A DNA stretch of 18,598 nt from an uncultured Bacillota bacterium (GCA_949287115.1 CASEFF010000180.1:1-18598), one strand, 5' to 3'; counted from the first letter of the stretch, positions 1 to 6,753 are shown. Notes: a model not told the origin generated them from the sequence alone. Program-made: numbers and translations.

Positions 1-155
1 CTGCCTATCGCCCATTCGGCAAAGTTCTGGAAACCCGACGGCACCGTCTGCAGTCTGCGTCCCGCCACGATCGCCACGATGCAGATCGCTATGGTTATGG
101 CCGCACTGGTTATCATGCCGTTTGACATACCTATGGAATTCAACGCCTCTATCAC
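1..155 (-). CDS. atpB: ATP synthase F0 subunit a (AtpB), N-terminal part, runs off the window
   Basis: The reading frame starts at a GTG and has no stop before the window edge, so only the first 51 residues are visible. It begins V-I-E-A-L-N-S-I-G, has a hydrophobic first membrane segment (about residues 15-30), and then the sequence VPSGFQNFAEW. That matches the region after the first helix of F0 subunit a, where VP-G-QN-E is typical. This subunit carries the proton or Na+ half-channels facing the c-ring; the ion-path residues lie beyond the edge. The start is supported by a GGAGG 10 bases upstream, inside the end of the preceding gene. It sits 5 bases after the atpI-like stop, the usual order for the first two genes of a bacterial atp operon. 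Identification rests on a short stretch plus gene order. Confidence 0.85.
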   Translation of the reverse strand, partial: MIEALNSIGMSNGMITSAAITIAICIVAIVAGRRLQTVPSGFQNFAEWAIG

Positions 156-160
156 AGTAC

Positions 161-484
161 TCAAGCCTCCTTTTCCTTCGCACCGCGCTTCTTACCTCCC
201 AGCGCCAGCACCTTGTTCATCACAACGAGCCCGGCAGCCGTACCCAGCAAAAGCGCGATGCCGTTGAACGGCATAAAATCTCTTATTAAAAAAGCCAACG
301 CCAATGTCGCCACATTCACTCCAAAACTTATGAGAGACCTCATGTAGATATCCCCCACCCCATTGGCATCAGCGTCAGCGGATCCTTCCTCGCGAAAGTA
401 CTTTTTCCACAGCAGAAGATTCTTCAGGTAACCTACCGCACCGCCTAATATCAATCCTGCCAGACACCCTACAACATAAGTCAC
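161..484 (-). CDS. atpI: ATP synthase subunit I-like small membrane protein (AtpI type)
   Basis: A 107-residue hydrophobic protein directly upstream of atpB. It has three clear hydrophobic stretches (about residues 3-22, 49-68 and 74-93), a charged loop between the first two (KKYFREEGSADADANG), and a lysine/glutamate-rich tail. Size, hydrophobic pattern and position as the first gene before atpB fit the variable ATP synthase subunit I family, which helps c-ring assembly and is not needed for catalysis. There is no catalytic motif to check, so the call depends mainly on context. The start is GTG at 484 with GGGAGG about 7 bases upstream. A good promoter lies just before it, so it appears to open the atp operon. 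The TGA stop lies 5 bases from the atpB start. Confidence 0.75.
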   Translation of the reverse strand: MTYVVGCLAGLILGGAVGYLKNLLLWKKYFREEGSADADANGVGDIYMRSLISFGVNVATLALAFLIRDFMPFNGIALLLGTAAGLVVMNKVLALGGKKRGAKEKEA

Positions 485-513
485 CCAGTATCCTCCCCTC
501 TCTTTTTCAATAA

Positions 514-542
514 ATTATATACCAGTTTGCGGGAGTTGTGAA
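514..542 (-). promoter_or_regulatory. Sigma-A type promoter of the atp operon
   Basis: On the minus strand a TTCACA -35 box (542-537) and a perfect TATAAT -10 box (519-514) are separated by 17 bases. The expected start near 507 gives a leader of about 22 bases to the atpI GTG. The region just upstream (547-593) is a series of A-tracts on this strand, as in an UP element. Read directly from sequence; not experimentally shown. Confidence 0.8.
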
Positions 543-546
543 CCCG

Positions 547-593
547 TTTTTTTCGACAGTTTTTTCACGACTTTTTAGCTTTTTCAACGTTTT
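547..593 (-). promoter_or_regulatory. Phased A-tracts upstream of the atp promoter
   Basis: Five runs of 4 to 7 A residues on the minus strand (plus-strand T runs at 547-553, 560-565, 572-576, 580-584 and 590-593) have centres 8 to 12.5 bases apart, averaging close to one helical turn. They begin about 5 bases upstream of the -35 box. Such phasing is known to bend DNA and can bind the alpha subunit C-terminal domain of RNA polymerase. The functional role is inferred. Confidence 0.5.
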
Positions 594-698
594 CGGGAAA
601 TTTACATTAATTTTAAACATTTTGTAGCTGCAAATTTACAAAACTTTTTTGTTATGATTCCCGCGGTAAACAAGTCATCGTGCAACCCATACGGCGGT

Positions 699-2084
699 CT
701 ACCCGTCGTTTTCAATATCACGTATCATGTTGTTGAGCCACTTTTTGCTGAAGTACCTCTTCGTTAAAAATATGCCTTTCACGACCTCTTCCAGCTTGAC
801 GGCGGCGACCGCCAGATATATCGGGAAGTTGAGGACGAGGGCCGTTATGAATGCAAGAGGCACTCCTATGAACCACACCGTCGACGTTTCCGTTATCATG
901 GCGAACTTCGTGTCTCCGCCGCACCTGAGGGTGCCCGTCACGTGGAGCGCGTTGTATATCGTCAGCCACATGGTGAGCCCGTAGACTATGAGTATCTTCG
1001 AAGCATAGTCATCTCCCTCGGCCGAGAAGCTGAAAAAGCTCAGCAGCGGTTCGCCCGCCACTATGATCATCCCGCTGAATACGATGCCCACTCCAAAGCC
1101 TATCTTCACCAGTTTTTTCGACATGGCATAGGCGAGATCCACCTTTCCTTCGCCCAGCTTCTGTCCCACCAGTATCAGTATGGCGTCTCCCACGCTGAAA
1201 GCCGCCATGGTGAACATGTTGTTTATCGTATTGCACGCCTGTATGGCCGCGCCTTCGGCTATGCCCATCCTCGCGAATGCCGCTATGTAAAGGGACGTGC
1301 CTATGCCCCACAGCGTCTCGTTGGTCGTCGTAGGCAGCGCGTTCCTCACTATCTTCATCGCCAGCTCCCTGCCGTAGCTGAAAAATTCCCTGAAGCTGCC
1401 TGCGATCTTGTTCCGCAGGCCGAAGACCTCGAAGAGTATTATCAGCATTTCCAGCAGTCTGGCTATGGCCGTTGCCAGAGCCGCTCCTTCCACGCCGAGC
1501 TTCGGCGCTCCCAGATTGCCGAATATGAAGACCCAGTTGAGGAACGTATTTGTCCCCAGCGCCGTAACGCTTGCTATGAGCGGCAGGGCCGACTGCTGCG
1601 TAGCCCTCAGGGCCACCGTGAACGGCTGCGTCACCGACAGCATGAGGAACGTGAAAGCCCCTATCCTGACGTACCCCGCGCCCGTTTCTATGACCTCCGG
1701 ATACTTGGTGAATATGCGCAGTATCTGCTCCGGAAAGAAAAATCCGACAATAAAAAACAACAGACCTATGCCCATCGCCACCGTGAGAGCAAAGCCTGTA
1801 GTCCTTCTTATGTTTTTGAAATCGCGGACGCCGAAAAACTGCGATATGAACGTCGCCGATCCTCCGGCGAATCCATAAAGCAGCATCCAGTGGATGAAGA
1901 ATATCTGAACCGATACTCCGACCGCGTTGAGCTCCACTTCCCCAAGGCTCCCCACCATGAGATTGTCTATGAGGCTGAGGCTCGATCCTATGAGGCTCTG
2001 GAGCGCTATGGGCAGCGCCACCTTTGCCAGTACGCTGAGAAGTTCCCTGTTGTTCAACGTTTCAAACTCTTCCCTGACGGTCAT
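699..2084 (-). CDS. MATE family multidrug/Na+ (or H+) antiport exporter
   Basis: A 461-residue integral membrane protein of normal MATE length with about twelve hydrophobic segments in two repeats. The N-terminal repeat begins LAKVALPIALQSLIGSSLSLIDNLMVGSLG, continuing into the helix that carries NAVGVSVQIFF; this is the usual opening of the NorM/DinF-like branch. The second half repeats the pattern (KIVRNALPTTTNETLWGIG). It would export cationic drugs or metabolites using an ion gradient; the substrate cannot be read. The ATG overlaps the stop of the WecA/TagO gene as ATGA (4 bases), with AGAAGGA just upstream, so translation is probably coupled to that broken gene. No convincing terminator follows; a mismatched hairpin downstream lacks a T run. 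Confidence 0.9.
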   Translation of the reverse strand: MTVREEFETLNNRELLSVLAKVALPIALQSLIGSSLSLIDNLMVGSLGEVELNAVGVSVQIFFIHWMLLYGFAGGSATFISQFFGVRDFKNIRRTTGFALTVAMGIGLLFFIVGFFFPEQILRIFTKYPEVIETGAGYVRIGAFTFLMLSVTQPFTVALRATQQSALPLIASVTALGTNTFLNWVFIFGNLGAPKLGVEGAALATAIARLLEMLIILFEVFGLRNKIAGSFREFFSYGRELAMKIVRNALPTTTNETLWGIGTSLYIAAFARMGIAEGAAIQACNTINNMFTMAAFSVGDAILILVGQKLGEGKVDLAYAMSKKLVKIGFGVGIVFSGMIIVAGEPLLSFFSFSAEGDDYASKILIVYGLTMWLTIYNALHVTGTLRCGGDTKFAMITETSTVWFIGVPLAFITALVLNFPIYLAVAAVKLEEVVKGIFLTKRYFSKKWLNNMIRDIENDG

Positions 2085-3169
2085 TTGTCCTTCTTTCGCC
2101 CTCCTCTGTCATCTTCCTTTTTTATCTTGTCTGCCTTGAGGCTTATGTTCCTGTTGCCCGTATCCGAGAGCAGTACGTATATCAGCATTATCGCCACGGC
2201 TATAAGTCCCAGATATTCTATCACGAGCCCCCTGCTGTACAGCACCGCCACTATGCCCATGATGCCGCTGATGCAGTACAGTATCATGACGGCTCTCCGC
2301 TGTCCGAATCCGGCTCTCATTATCCTGTGGTGCAGATGTTCTTTGTCCGCAGTCCCTATGGACTGACGCTTTGCCACTCTCCTGACTATAGCCATGAACG
2401 TATCGAATATCGGAAGTCCCAGCACCAGAGCCGGTATTATGACCACAACTATCGTCGCACTCTTCACGGCGCCGAGCACCGATACGGCAGCTATGGAGAA
2501 GCCCAGCAGCTGCGAGCCGCCGTCTCCCATGAATATCTTCGCCGGATTGAAATTGTACGGCAGAAATCCCAGAGCCGCTCCCGCTATGACCATCATGGCG
2601 ATGGTCGGTGCGTACTGACCGTGGATGTACGACACGTACCCGATGCACAGCGCCGATATGGCGGCTATCCCGGCCGCCAGTCCGTCCAGTCCGTCTATGA
2701 GATTGACGGCATTCGTTATGGCTATGATCCACAGTACTGTTATTAAACATCATGCCACGTCCCCGAACATCATGTTGCCGGGGCCGAAGTAATTGGTTAT
2801 GAACTCTATCCTTATGCCCATCGAAAAAACGGTGACGGCGCATATTATCTGTCCTATCAGCTTCACAAGGGGCTTGAGATCCTTGAGATCGTCTATAACC
2901 CCGAGTATATATATCATCGTGCAGCCCACCATCAGGGCGATGAACTCCTCTTCCTCCACCGACGATATGGCGAGGGATATCATTATTCCCGCATATATGG
3001 CCATGCCTCCGAATCTCGGCATCGGCTTTTTATGGACCCTTCTCTCATCTTTCGGTATGTCCATCGCTCCTATCTTCGGAGCGATGACGATGGCGACGGG
3101 CGTCAGCGCCGCCGCTATCACCAGAGCGATGATAAAGGGCCCCCATAATTCCATACTGGTAGCTGTCAC
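2081..3169 (-). pseudogene. WecA/TagO-type undecaprenyl-phosphate GlcNAc-1-phosphate transferase, interrupted by one in-frame TGA
   Basis: Read as one frame of 362 codons, this is a complete member of the polyprenyl-phosphate sugar-1-phosphate transferase family (MraY/WecA/TagO), which starts wall teichoic acid or other cell-surface glycan synthesis on undecaprenyl phosphate at the membrane. All hallmark motifs are present in order: RFGGMAIYAG (52-61), VIDDLKDL with the Asp pair (91-98), NAVNLIDGLDGL (153-164), MGDGGS (214-219) and EHLHHR (277-282). Codon 140 (2752-2750) is TGA, between FGDVA and CLITVLWI. Both sides are in the same frame, so this is a stop and not a frameshift. No good start follows; the next GTG (2635) would lose the NAVNLIDGLDG motif. 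The gene starts at GTG 3169, with TAGGAGAG upstream, and overlaps the deaminase stop by 4 bases (GTGA). A real nonsense mutation or a sequence error are the main options. Confidence 0.85.
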
Positions 3170-3627
3170 TTGATCTCTCCTAACATTATTATCCTGAGCC
3201 CCGCTTCATTGAGTATGTCCACCGACAGCTGGTCAGGATACCCTTCCTTCACCACTATCCTGCTGATACCGGCGTTTATTATCATCTTGGCACATATCAC
3301 ACAAGGCTGATGAGTGATGTAGATCGTGGCATCCTCTATACTCTGTCCGAGAGTAGCCGCCTGTATTATGGCGTTCTGCTCGGCATGGAGAGCCCTGCAA
3401 AGCTCGTGTTTTTCACCCGACGGTATGCCGAGCTGCTGCCTGAGACAGCCGCCTTCTCTGTCGCCGCAGTGTTCGAGTCCCCTCGGCGCTCCGTTGTATC
3501 CCGTCGCGATTATATGCTTGTCCTTTACTATGACCGCACCTACATGTCTTCTGAGGCAGGTGGATCTCTGCGCGGTAAGTACCGCCATGTTCATGAAATA
3601 TTCGTCCCAACCGGGTCTCTTGTCCAT
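3166..3627 (-). CDS. dCMP deaminase family protein (ComEB-type)
   Basis: A 153-residue zinc-dependent cytidine/deoxycytidylate deaminase. The zinc site is complete: HAE (81-83, with the catalytic Glu) and PCVIC (108-112). Upstream are [18 protein letters not shown] and the extra Cys/His region HC-GC-LC (53-77) typical of dCMP deaminases. It would convert dCMP to dUMP and so supply thymidylate synthesis. I chose ATG 3627 because GGGGAG lies 7 bases upstream and the protein then begins [11 protein letters not shown], normal for the family. A GTG at 3687 would add 20 unlikely residues. Its stop overlaps the WecA/TagO GTG. Deaminase, wecA and atp genes in this order are familiar from other Clostridia. 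Confidence 0.92.
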   Translation of the reverse strand: MDKRPGWDEYFMNMAVLTAQRSTCLRRHVGAVIVKDKHIIATGYNGAPRGLEHCGDREGGCLRQQLGIPSGEKHELCRALHAEQNAIIQAATLGQSIEDATIYITHQPCVICAKMIINAGISRIVVKEGYPDQLSVDILNEAGLRIIMLGEIK

Positions 3628-3765
3628 ATCACATCTCCCCGGATCCTTCGCATCGGATCCCTCTGCGGAACGCACATGATCATGCACGATCCGTGATACT
3701 ATAATTTGTTCGGCATAAGTCGTTCTGTCACAAGCAGCTCCGCCAACAGCTCTGCCATAGGCGGC

Positions 3766-4617
3766 TCAGTAATATATCTCGGCAAGGTACAGTCCGTATG
3801 GCGGAGCCGTATGTCCCGCCGCGCTCCTGTCCCTCGCTTCTATCATGTCCTTCATCCCGTCCGGGTCAATCTTTCCAAGTCCCGCATCCACGAGCGTACC
3901 GGTTATTATCCTGACCATGTTGTACAGAAAACCGTCGCCGCTGACGCTGATCTCGATGTCTCCGGCAAATCCGTCATCGCCGGCCGCCCCGGCCGTCCCG
4001 AGCAACCCGGCCGTTCTCCCGGCCATTCCTTCGCCGCGGCTTTCCTTATCGCACGCCGCGACCTTTATATCGTATATCGTCCTGACCGTCGTCTCCCTCG
4101 GCGTCCCTCCCGAGGCCTCGAATGATTTGAAATCGTGGGTCCCCTGAAGATATGCCGCCGCCTTCGCCATCGCCGCCGTGTCGAGAGGCCTGTCCACATG
4201 GTATACGTAATTTCTCGAAAACACGTCGCTGGATGCCGCATTCCTTATCCGATACACGTATCTCTTGCCCTTTGCATCGAATCTTGCGTGAAAACCGGCA
4301 GGTACCTCTTCCGACGATAATATCCTGACGGGAGACATGGCAAAGGAGCCCTTCTCCCTTCCCCTCAGCATATTGTTGGCCGCCGGCGCTATCCTTTCCG
4401 CCGGGATGCCGCTTTCCGTAATGAAAGAAGCTCTCTGGCCGAGGGCGTGGACGCCGGCATCCGTCCTGCTGGTGCCGTTGAGCGTCACTTCCTCGCGCAG
4501 AAGCGAAGACAGGATCTCTTCCAGGTGGCCCTGCACGGTGGCAATGCCCGGCTGTCTCTGCCAGCCATGGAACACGGAGCCGTCATATTCTATTGTCAGC
4601 AAGATATTCTTTCCCAT
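3766..4617 (-). CDS. truA: tRNA pseudouridine(38-40) synthase TruA
   Basis: A 283-residue TruA. The N-terminal half has LTIEYDGSVFHGWQRQPG (7-24) and the catalytic motif SRTDAGVHALGQ (50-61) with Asp53. The C-terminal half has HDFKSFEASG (161-170) and GDGFLYNMVRIITGTLVDAG (227-246). It makes pseudouridine at positions 38-40 of the tRNA anticodon arm. Residues about 189-219 are a Gly/Ala-rich insert (KESRGEGMAGRTAG and onward) between two strands, encoded by DNA with repeated CCGGCC blocks. That loop is normally short. The start is ATG 4617, with only a weak AAGG upstream and a perfect TATAAT 12 bases before it, so a very short leader is possible. The insert is odd, but the catalytic core looks intact. 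Confidence 0.95.
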   Translation of the reverse strand: MGKNILLTIEYDGSVFHGWQRQPGIATVQGHLEEILSSLLREEVTLNGTSRTDAGVHALGQRASFITESGIPAERIAPAANNMLRGREKGSFAMSPVRILSSEEVPAGFHARFDAKGKRYVYRIRNAASSDVFSRNYVYHVDRPLDTAAMAKAAAYLQGTHDFKSFEASGGTPRETTVRTIYDIKVAACDKESRGEGMAGRTAGLLGTAGAAGDDGFAGDIEISVSGDGFLYNMVRIITGTLVDAGLGKIDPDGMKDMIEARDRSAAGHTAPPYGLYLAEIYY

Positions 4618-4629
4618 AGACCTTGTACT

Positions 4630-4635
4630 ATTATA
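4630..4635 (-). promoter_or_regulatory. Possible -10 box for truA
   Basis: A perfect TATAAT lies 12 bases before the truA ATG on the minus strand. The best -35 at 17 bases, TGTAAA (4658-4653), matches the consensus poorly. Transcription from here would leave a leader of only about 6 bases. truA may instead be read through from the upstream peptidase gene. Confidence 0.35.
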
Positions 4636-4715
4636 TAATACTTTTTCCGCGATTTACAGGTTTTGTTTTCGTGAACTTCATTATTTCATTTCCGCCATTC
4701 CACGCACATATCGAC

Positions 4716-4783
4716 GCCGGCCTCTGCCGGTCTGCATGTCTGTCGGTTCGCCGGCCTCTGCCGGTCTGTCGATCCGCCGGCCT
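4716..4783. repeat. GC-rich tandem repeat of hairpin-forming units
   Basis: The 19-base sequence GCCGGCCTCTGCCGGTCTG occurs perfectly at 4716-4734 and 4750-4768 (34-base period), with an 8-base partial third copy (GCCGGCCT) at 4776-4783. Each full unit can fold as CCGGC-ctct-GCCGG. The array lies in the 3' region of the prepilin peptidase transcript, the partial copy reaching into its stop codon, and ahead of truA. No T run follows, so it is not a standard terminator. Confidence 0.75.
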
Positions 4784-5468
4784 ATAAGAGGAACGGCCAG
4801 ACCACGAATATGTATGCAATGCCGCAGCCGCATATATACGGTCCCAGCGGCTTCACGTCATCCCTGCCGTACCTGCCCGATGCCAGTCCGACGGCCGCTA
4901 CTATTCCGCTAAGCAGCGAAGCTCCTATGAGCACGGCTGCGGTCCCGACGATCCCCAGCGACAGTCCCAGCGAGGCGAATAGCTTCACATCACCGAATCC
5001 CATCACTTCCTTTTTGAACGCCGCTCCGCCCAGCACCGACACCATCATCATGACGCCTCCGCCTATGAGTGCTCCCAGCAGCGGCTGCCACACGCTGTCG
5101 TGATAGGGTATGAATCCGAAGGCCGAAAGCGCCAGCATTATGACGAACTGATCCGGTATCACCATGTATTTGAGATCAGCCAGTCCGATGATCAGCATCG
5201 CCCAGCATGCAAACAGTCCGGCCGCCGCCAGCCTGACGTCGACAAAGGAAAGCCTCACCAGCAGGCACGCAAACCCGGCCGCATATATCCATCGCCACGG
5301 AAAACCCTTCACCCTCTGCACATAAGGATCCGTCAGCTCCTGCGGCGGCTTCTGTCCGTACTCGCAAAGCCATGCGGCAGGCATCCTGTTGAAAATATAT
5401 ATTATCGAAAAGCCGGCAAATATCCCGACAGCGATACTCGCTGCGATCTTTACGAGGATCATTACCAT
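4782..5468 (-). CDS. Prepilin peptidase (A24 aspartic protease, type IV leader peptidase)
   Basis: A 228-residue polytopic membrane protein with both catalytic motifs of the A24 family: GLADLKYMVIPD (95-106, Asp98) and MGFGDVKL (156-163, the GxGD motif with Asp160). It would cleave the leader of type IV pilin-like prepilins at the membrane; some members also methylate the new N-terminus. The N-terminal cytoplasmic region (WLCEYGQKPPQE, 33-44) lacks the paired CxxC motifs of PilD, so it may be peptidase only. I chose ATG 5468 because AAGGAG lies about 11 bases upstream; ATG 5462 or GTG 5492 are also possible. No pilin or competence genes are in the window, so its substrates are unknown. A good promoter precedes it. 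Confidence 0.88.
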   Translation of the reverse strand: MVMILVKIAASIAVGIFAGFSIIYIFNRMPAAWLCEYGQKPPQELTDPYVQRVKGFPWRWIYAAGFACLLVRLSFVDVRLAAAGLFACWAMLIIGLADLKYMVIPDQFVIMLALSAFGFIPYHDSVWQPLLGALIGGGVMMMVSVLGGAAFKKEVMGFGDVKLFASLGLSLGIVGTAAVLIGASLLSGIVAAVGLASGRYGRDDVKPLGPYICGCGIAYIFVVWPFLL

Positions 5469-5515
5469 TTCACGTTTCTCTCCTTCACACACACCGCGTT
5501 TCTCAGCTACTAGAC

Positions 5516-5544
5516 ATTATATACCGCCTGCCATTTCACAACAA
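5516..5544 (-). promoter_or_regulatory. Promoter of the prepilin peptidase gene
   Basis: A perfect TATAAT (5521-5516) with TTGTTG (5544-5539) 17 bases upstream. The expected start near 5509 gives a leader of about 40 bases to ATG 5468. The -35 matches only in its TTG. Confidence 0.5.
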
Positions 5545-5563
5545 CACATTTCCATCCCGCATT

Positions 5564-6370
5564 TCACAGGCTGCGGCTGAGTATATATCTGTCTATTATC
5601 CCCCTCAGCGCATCTTCATCCGCCATATCTTCCTCGTATGTACATATTAGATTGGTATGTGCCCTGAAACCGGCTTTCCCGTAATCCTCCAGTTTTCTGC
5701 ACATCTTTATGAAGTATTCGCTGTCATCGACCATCCCGAAATGCTCCCATATTATCAACGTCCCGTCCTCACACAGTATCAGAAAATCCGGATAATATGT
5801 CCTTCCGTTTATCACAAGCTCCGCTTCATACCGAAACGGGATCCCCAGTTCCGTCAGCAGATCGGCTATGCTGCGTTCCGACTTGGATCTGACCCATATG
5901 CCGCTCTTCGTCCTGTATTTCAGATTTTCAGGCATAAAGCGGCTTTTACGGTACGGTGCTGTCATCCACTCCACGACGTCCCTCCGATATCTGTGGCAGT
6001 AATCCGGAAACGCCGCATCGATACGCACGAGTGTCTTTTCTCTGCGTTTTCTCTTTTGGGCAGACGCAAGCCTGACGATCATCGATATAGCTTCACGTAA
6101 TACCGCGCAATCATCCTCACAACTTATCAGTTCTGATCTCACGACACATTTACGTGCAAGAGCCCTGCACAGATTCGTGTTTTTCGTTATTCCTTTCTGT
6201 ACTCCGCCAATCTCACGATAAAAGAATATTCTATTACCGTTTTTTCTTACCACTATATCTCCTGCCGGTAATTTTTTCAATTCATCCCCGAGCATTTTCA
6301 GCTCCATCTTTTTCCTGTCCAGCATCAGCGACAACATTTCAAGCAAACTCGATCCTTCTATAAAGCGCAT
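5564..6370 (-). CDS. Orphan protein with a putative PD-(D/E)XK-type nuclease domain
   Basis: A 268-residue protein. The C-terminal half looks like a restriction-endonuclease fold: an RSKSE segment with an acidic residue (161-165) and an Ile-rich helix, GIPFRYEAEL (176-185), YYPDFLIL (193-200), then GTLIIWEHFGM (203-213), giving an E...PD...ExH pattern in which His takes the usual Lys place. The N-terminal half has a basic, possibly helical region (18-33), LPAGDIVVRKNGNRIFFYRE (34-53) and a basic stretch QKRKRREK (105-112), suggesting nucleic acid binding. I recall similar WEHFG proteins as uncharacterised orphans in gut Firmicutes, and cannot verify that here. The ATG at 6370 is chosen for GGGAGG 7 bases upstream. 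It has its own promoter, and its DNA is visibly AT-richer than its neighbours. Nuclease activity is inferred from motifs. Confidence 0.6.
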   Translation of the reverse strand: MRFIEGSSLLEMLSLMLDRKKMELKMLGDELKKLPAGDIVVRKNGNRIFFYREIGGVQKGITKNTNLCRALARKCVVRSELISCEDDCAVLREAISMIVRLASAQKRKRREKTLVRIDAAFPDYCHRYRRDVVEWMTAPYRKSRFMPENLKYRTKSGIWVRSKSERSIADLLTELGIPFRYEAELVINGRTYYPDFLILCEDGTLIIWEHFGMVDDSEYFIKMCRKLEDYGKAGFRAHTNLICTYEEDMADEDALRGIIDRYILSRSL

Positions 6371-6411
6371 ACATATACCTCCCTTCATATTATGGTCGAC
6401 GACTTGCCATT

Positions 6412-6440
6412 ATTTTACATTATATTTCTATATTTGTAAA
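6412..6440 (-). promoter_or_regulatory. Promoter of the orphan nuclease-like gene
   Basis: TTTACA (6440-6435) and TAAAAT (6417-6412) are separated by 17 bases. Each matches the sigma-A consensus at 5 of 6 positions. The predicted start near 6405 gives a leader of about 35 bases to ATG 6370. Confidence 0.65.
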
Positions 6441-6503
6441 TATATGTATGCGTATTCCTTATTTCTACTTTTCCTCGCCGATAGCGTTCATGGTATTTCA
6501 TAC

Positions 6504-6753
6504 AAAATATCCCGACTTTGCCATTTGCGATGTTTCAATGATAAAATACGCCATTTTCAAGAGATAATTCCAGCCAAATTATCAGTGACTTTATTCAGCA
6601 AGCCATGTCAGGATAATTTCAGAAAGCAAAACCACAAAAAAATATCCCGACCTGCCTCTTAAAGACAAGTCAGGATATTCCGACCTGAAAACGGTCGTAA
6701 AAACCCTCGATTTTATCATTGAAACGTTACAATCAACGATGTCAGGATATTCC
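6504..6753. repeat. About 250-bp element with 44-bp terminal inverted repeats (MITE-like)
   Basis: The ends (6504-6547 and 6710-6753) are inverted copies that align without gaps at 32 of 44 positions. Their inner 16 bases, GTTTCAATGATAAAAT (6532-6547, and minus strand at 6725-6710), are identical. The outer part carries ATATCCYGAC. More copies of this motif lie inside: GTCAGGATAA at 6607, AATATCCCGAC at 6641, and GTCAGGATATTCCGACC at 6669-6685, repeated exactly at 6741-6757. CATACA occurs just outside both ends (6499-6504, 6764-6769), possibly a target duplication. No transposase lies inside. It fills most of the 403-base gap between dus and the nuclease-like gene. Alternatives are a regulator-binding array or a structured RNA. 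Confidence 0.6.
6636..6679 (-). terminator. Rho-independent terminator after dus
   Basis: On the minus strand, 16 bases (6679-6664) pair fully with 6656-6641, including three G-U pairs, around a 7-base loop (TTTAAGA). The stem is followed at once by a T run. This ends transcripts coming from dus. The hairpin is built from two facing copies of the ATATCCYGAC motif of the inverted-repeat element. On the plus strand no T run follows, so it is one-directional. Confidence 0.85.

Noticed and set aside
661-701. Terminator after the MATE gene
   Set aside because: A stem CCGCCGTA/TACCGCGG with one mismatch and a 21-base loop is possible, but no T run follows on the minus strand.
2750-2752. Selenocysteine or reassigned TGA in the WecA/TagO gene
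   Set aside because: The position is not a known redox or catalytic site, I see no convincing SECIS hairpin just downstream, and TGA ends other genes here (atpI-like, truA, tilS), so TGA is an ordinary stop.
3690-3745. Promoter for the dCMP deaminase gene
   Set aside because: A TATAGT is present on the minus strand, but no acceptable -35 lies at 16-18 bases; the nearest (GTGACA) is 22 bases away.
4631-4819. 62-codon minus-strand frame between prepilin peptidase and truA
   Set aside because: Its Arg/Asp/Thr repeats come from the GC-rich hairpin repeat, and it overlaps the peptidase end with no ribosome site.
5466-5567. Three copies of GTGAAATG between the nuclease-like and peptidase genes
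   Set aside because: Only 8 bases are shared, spacing is irregular and two copies overlap gene ends, so chance is a sufficient explanation.
6444-6662. 72-codon plus-strand frame within the inverted-repeat element
   Set aside because: No ribosome site, no recognisable motif, and it runs through the terminal repeat and the terminator stem.
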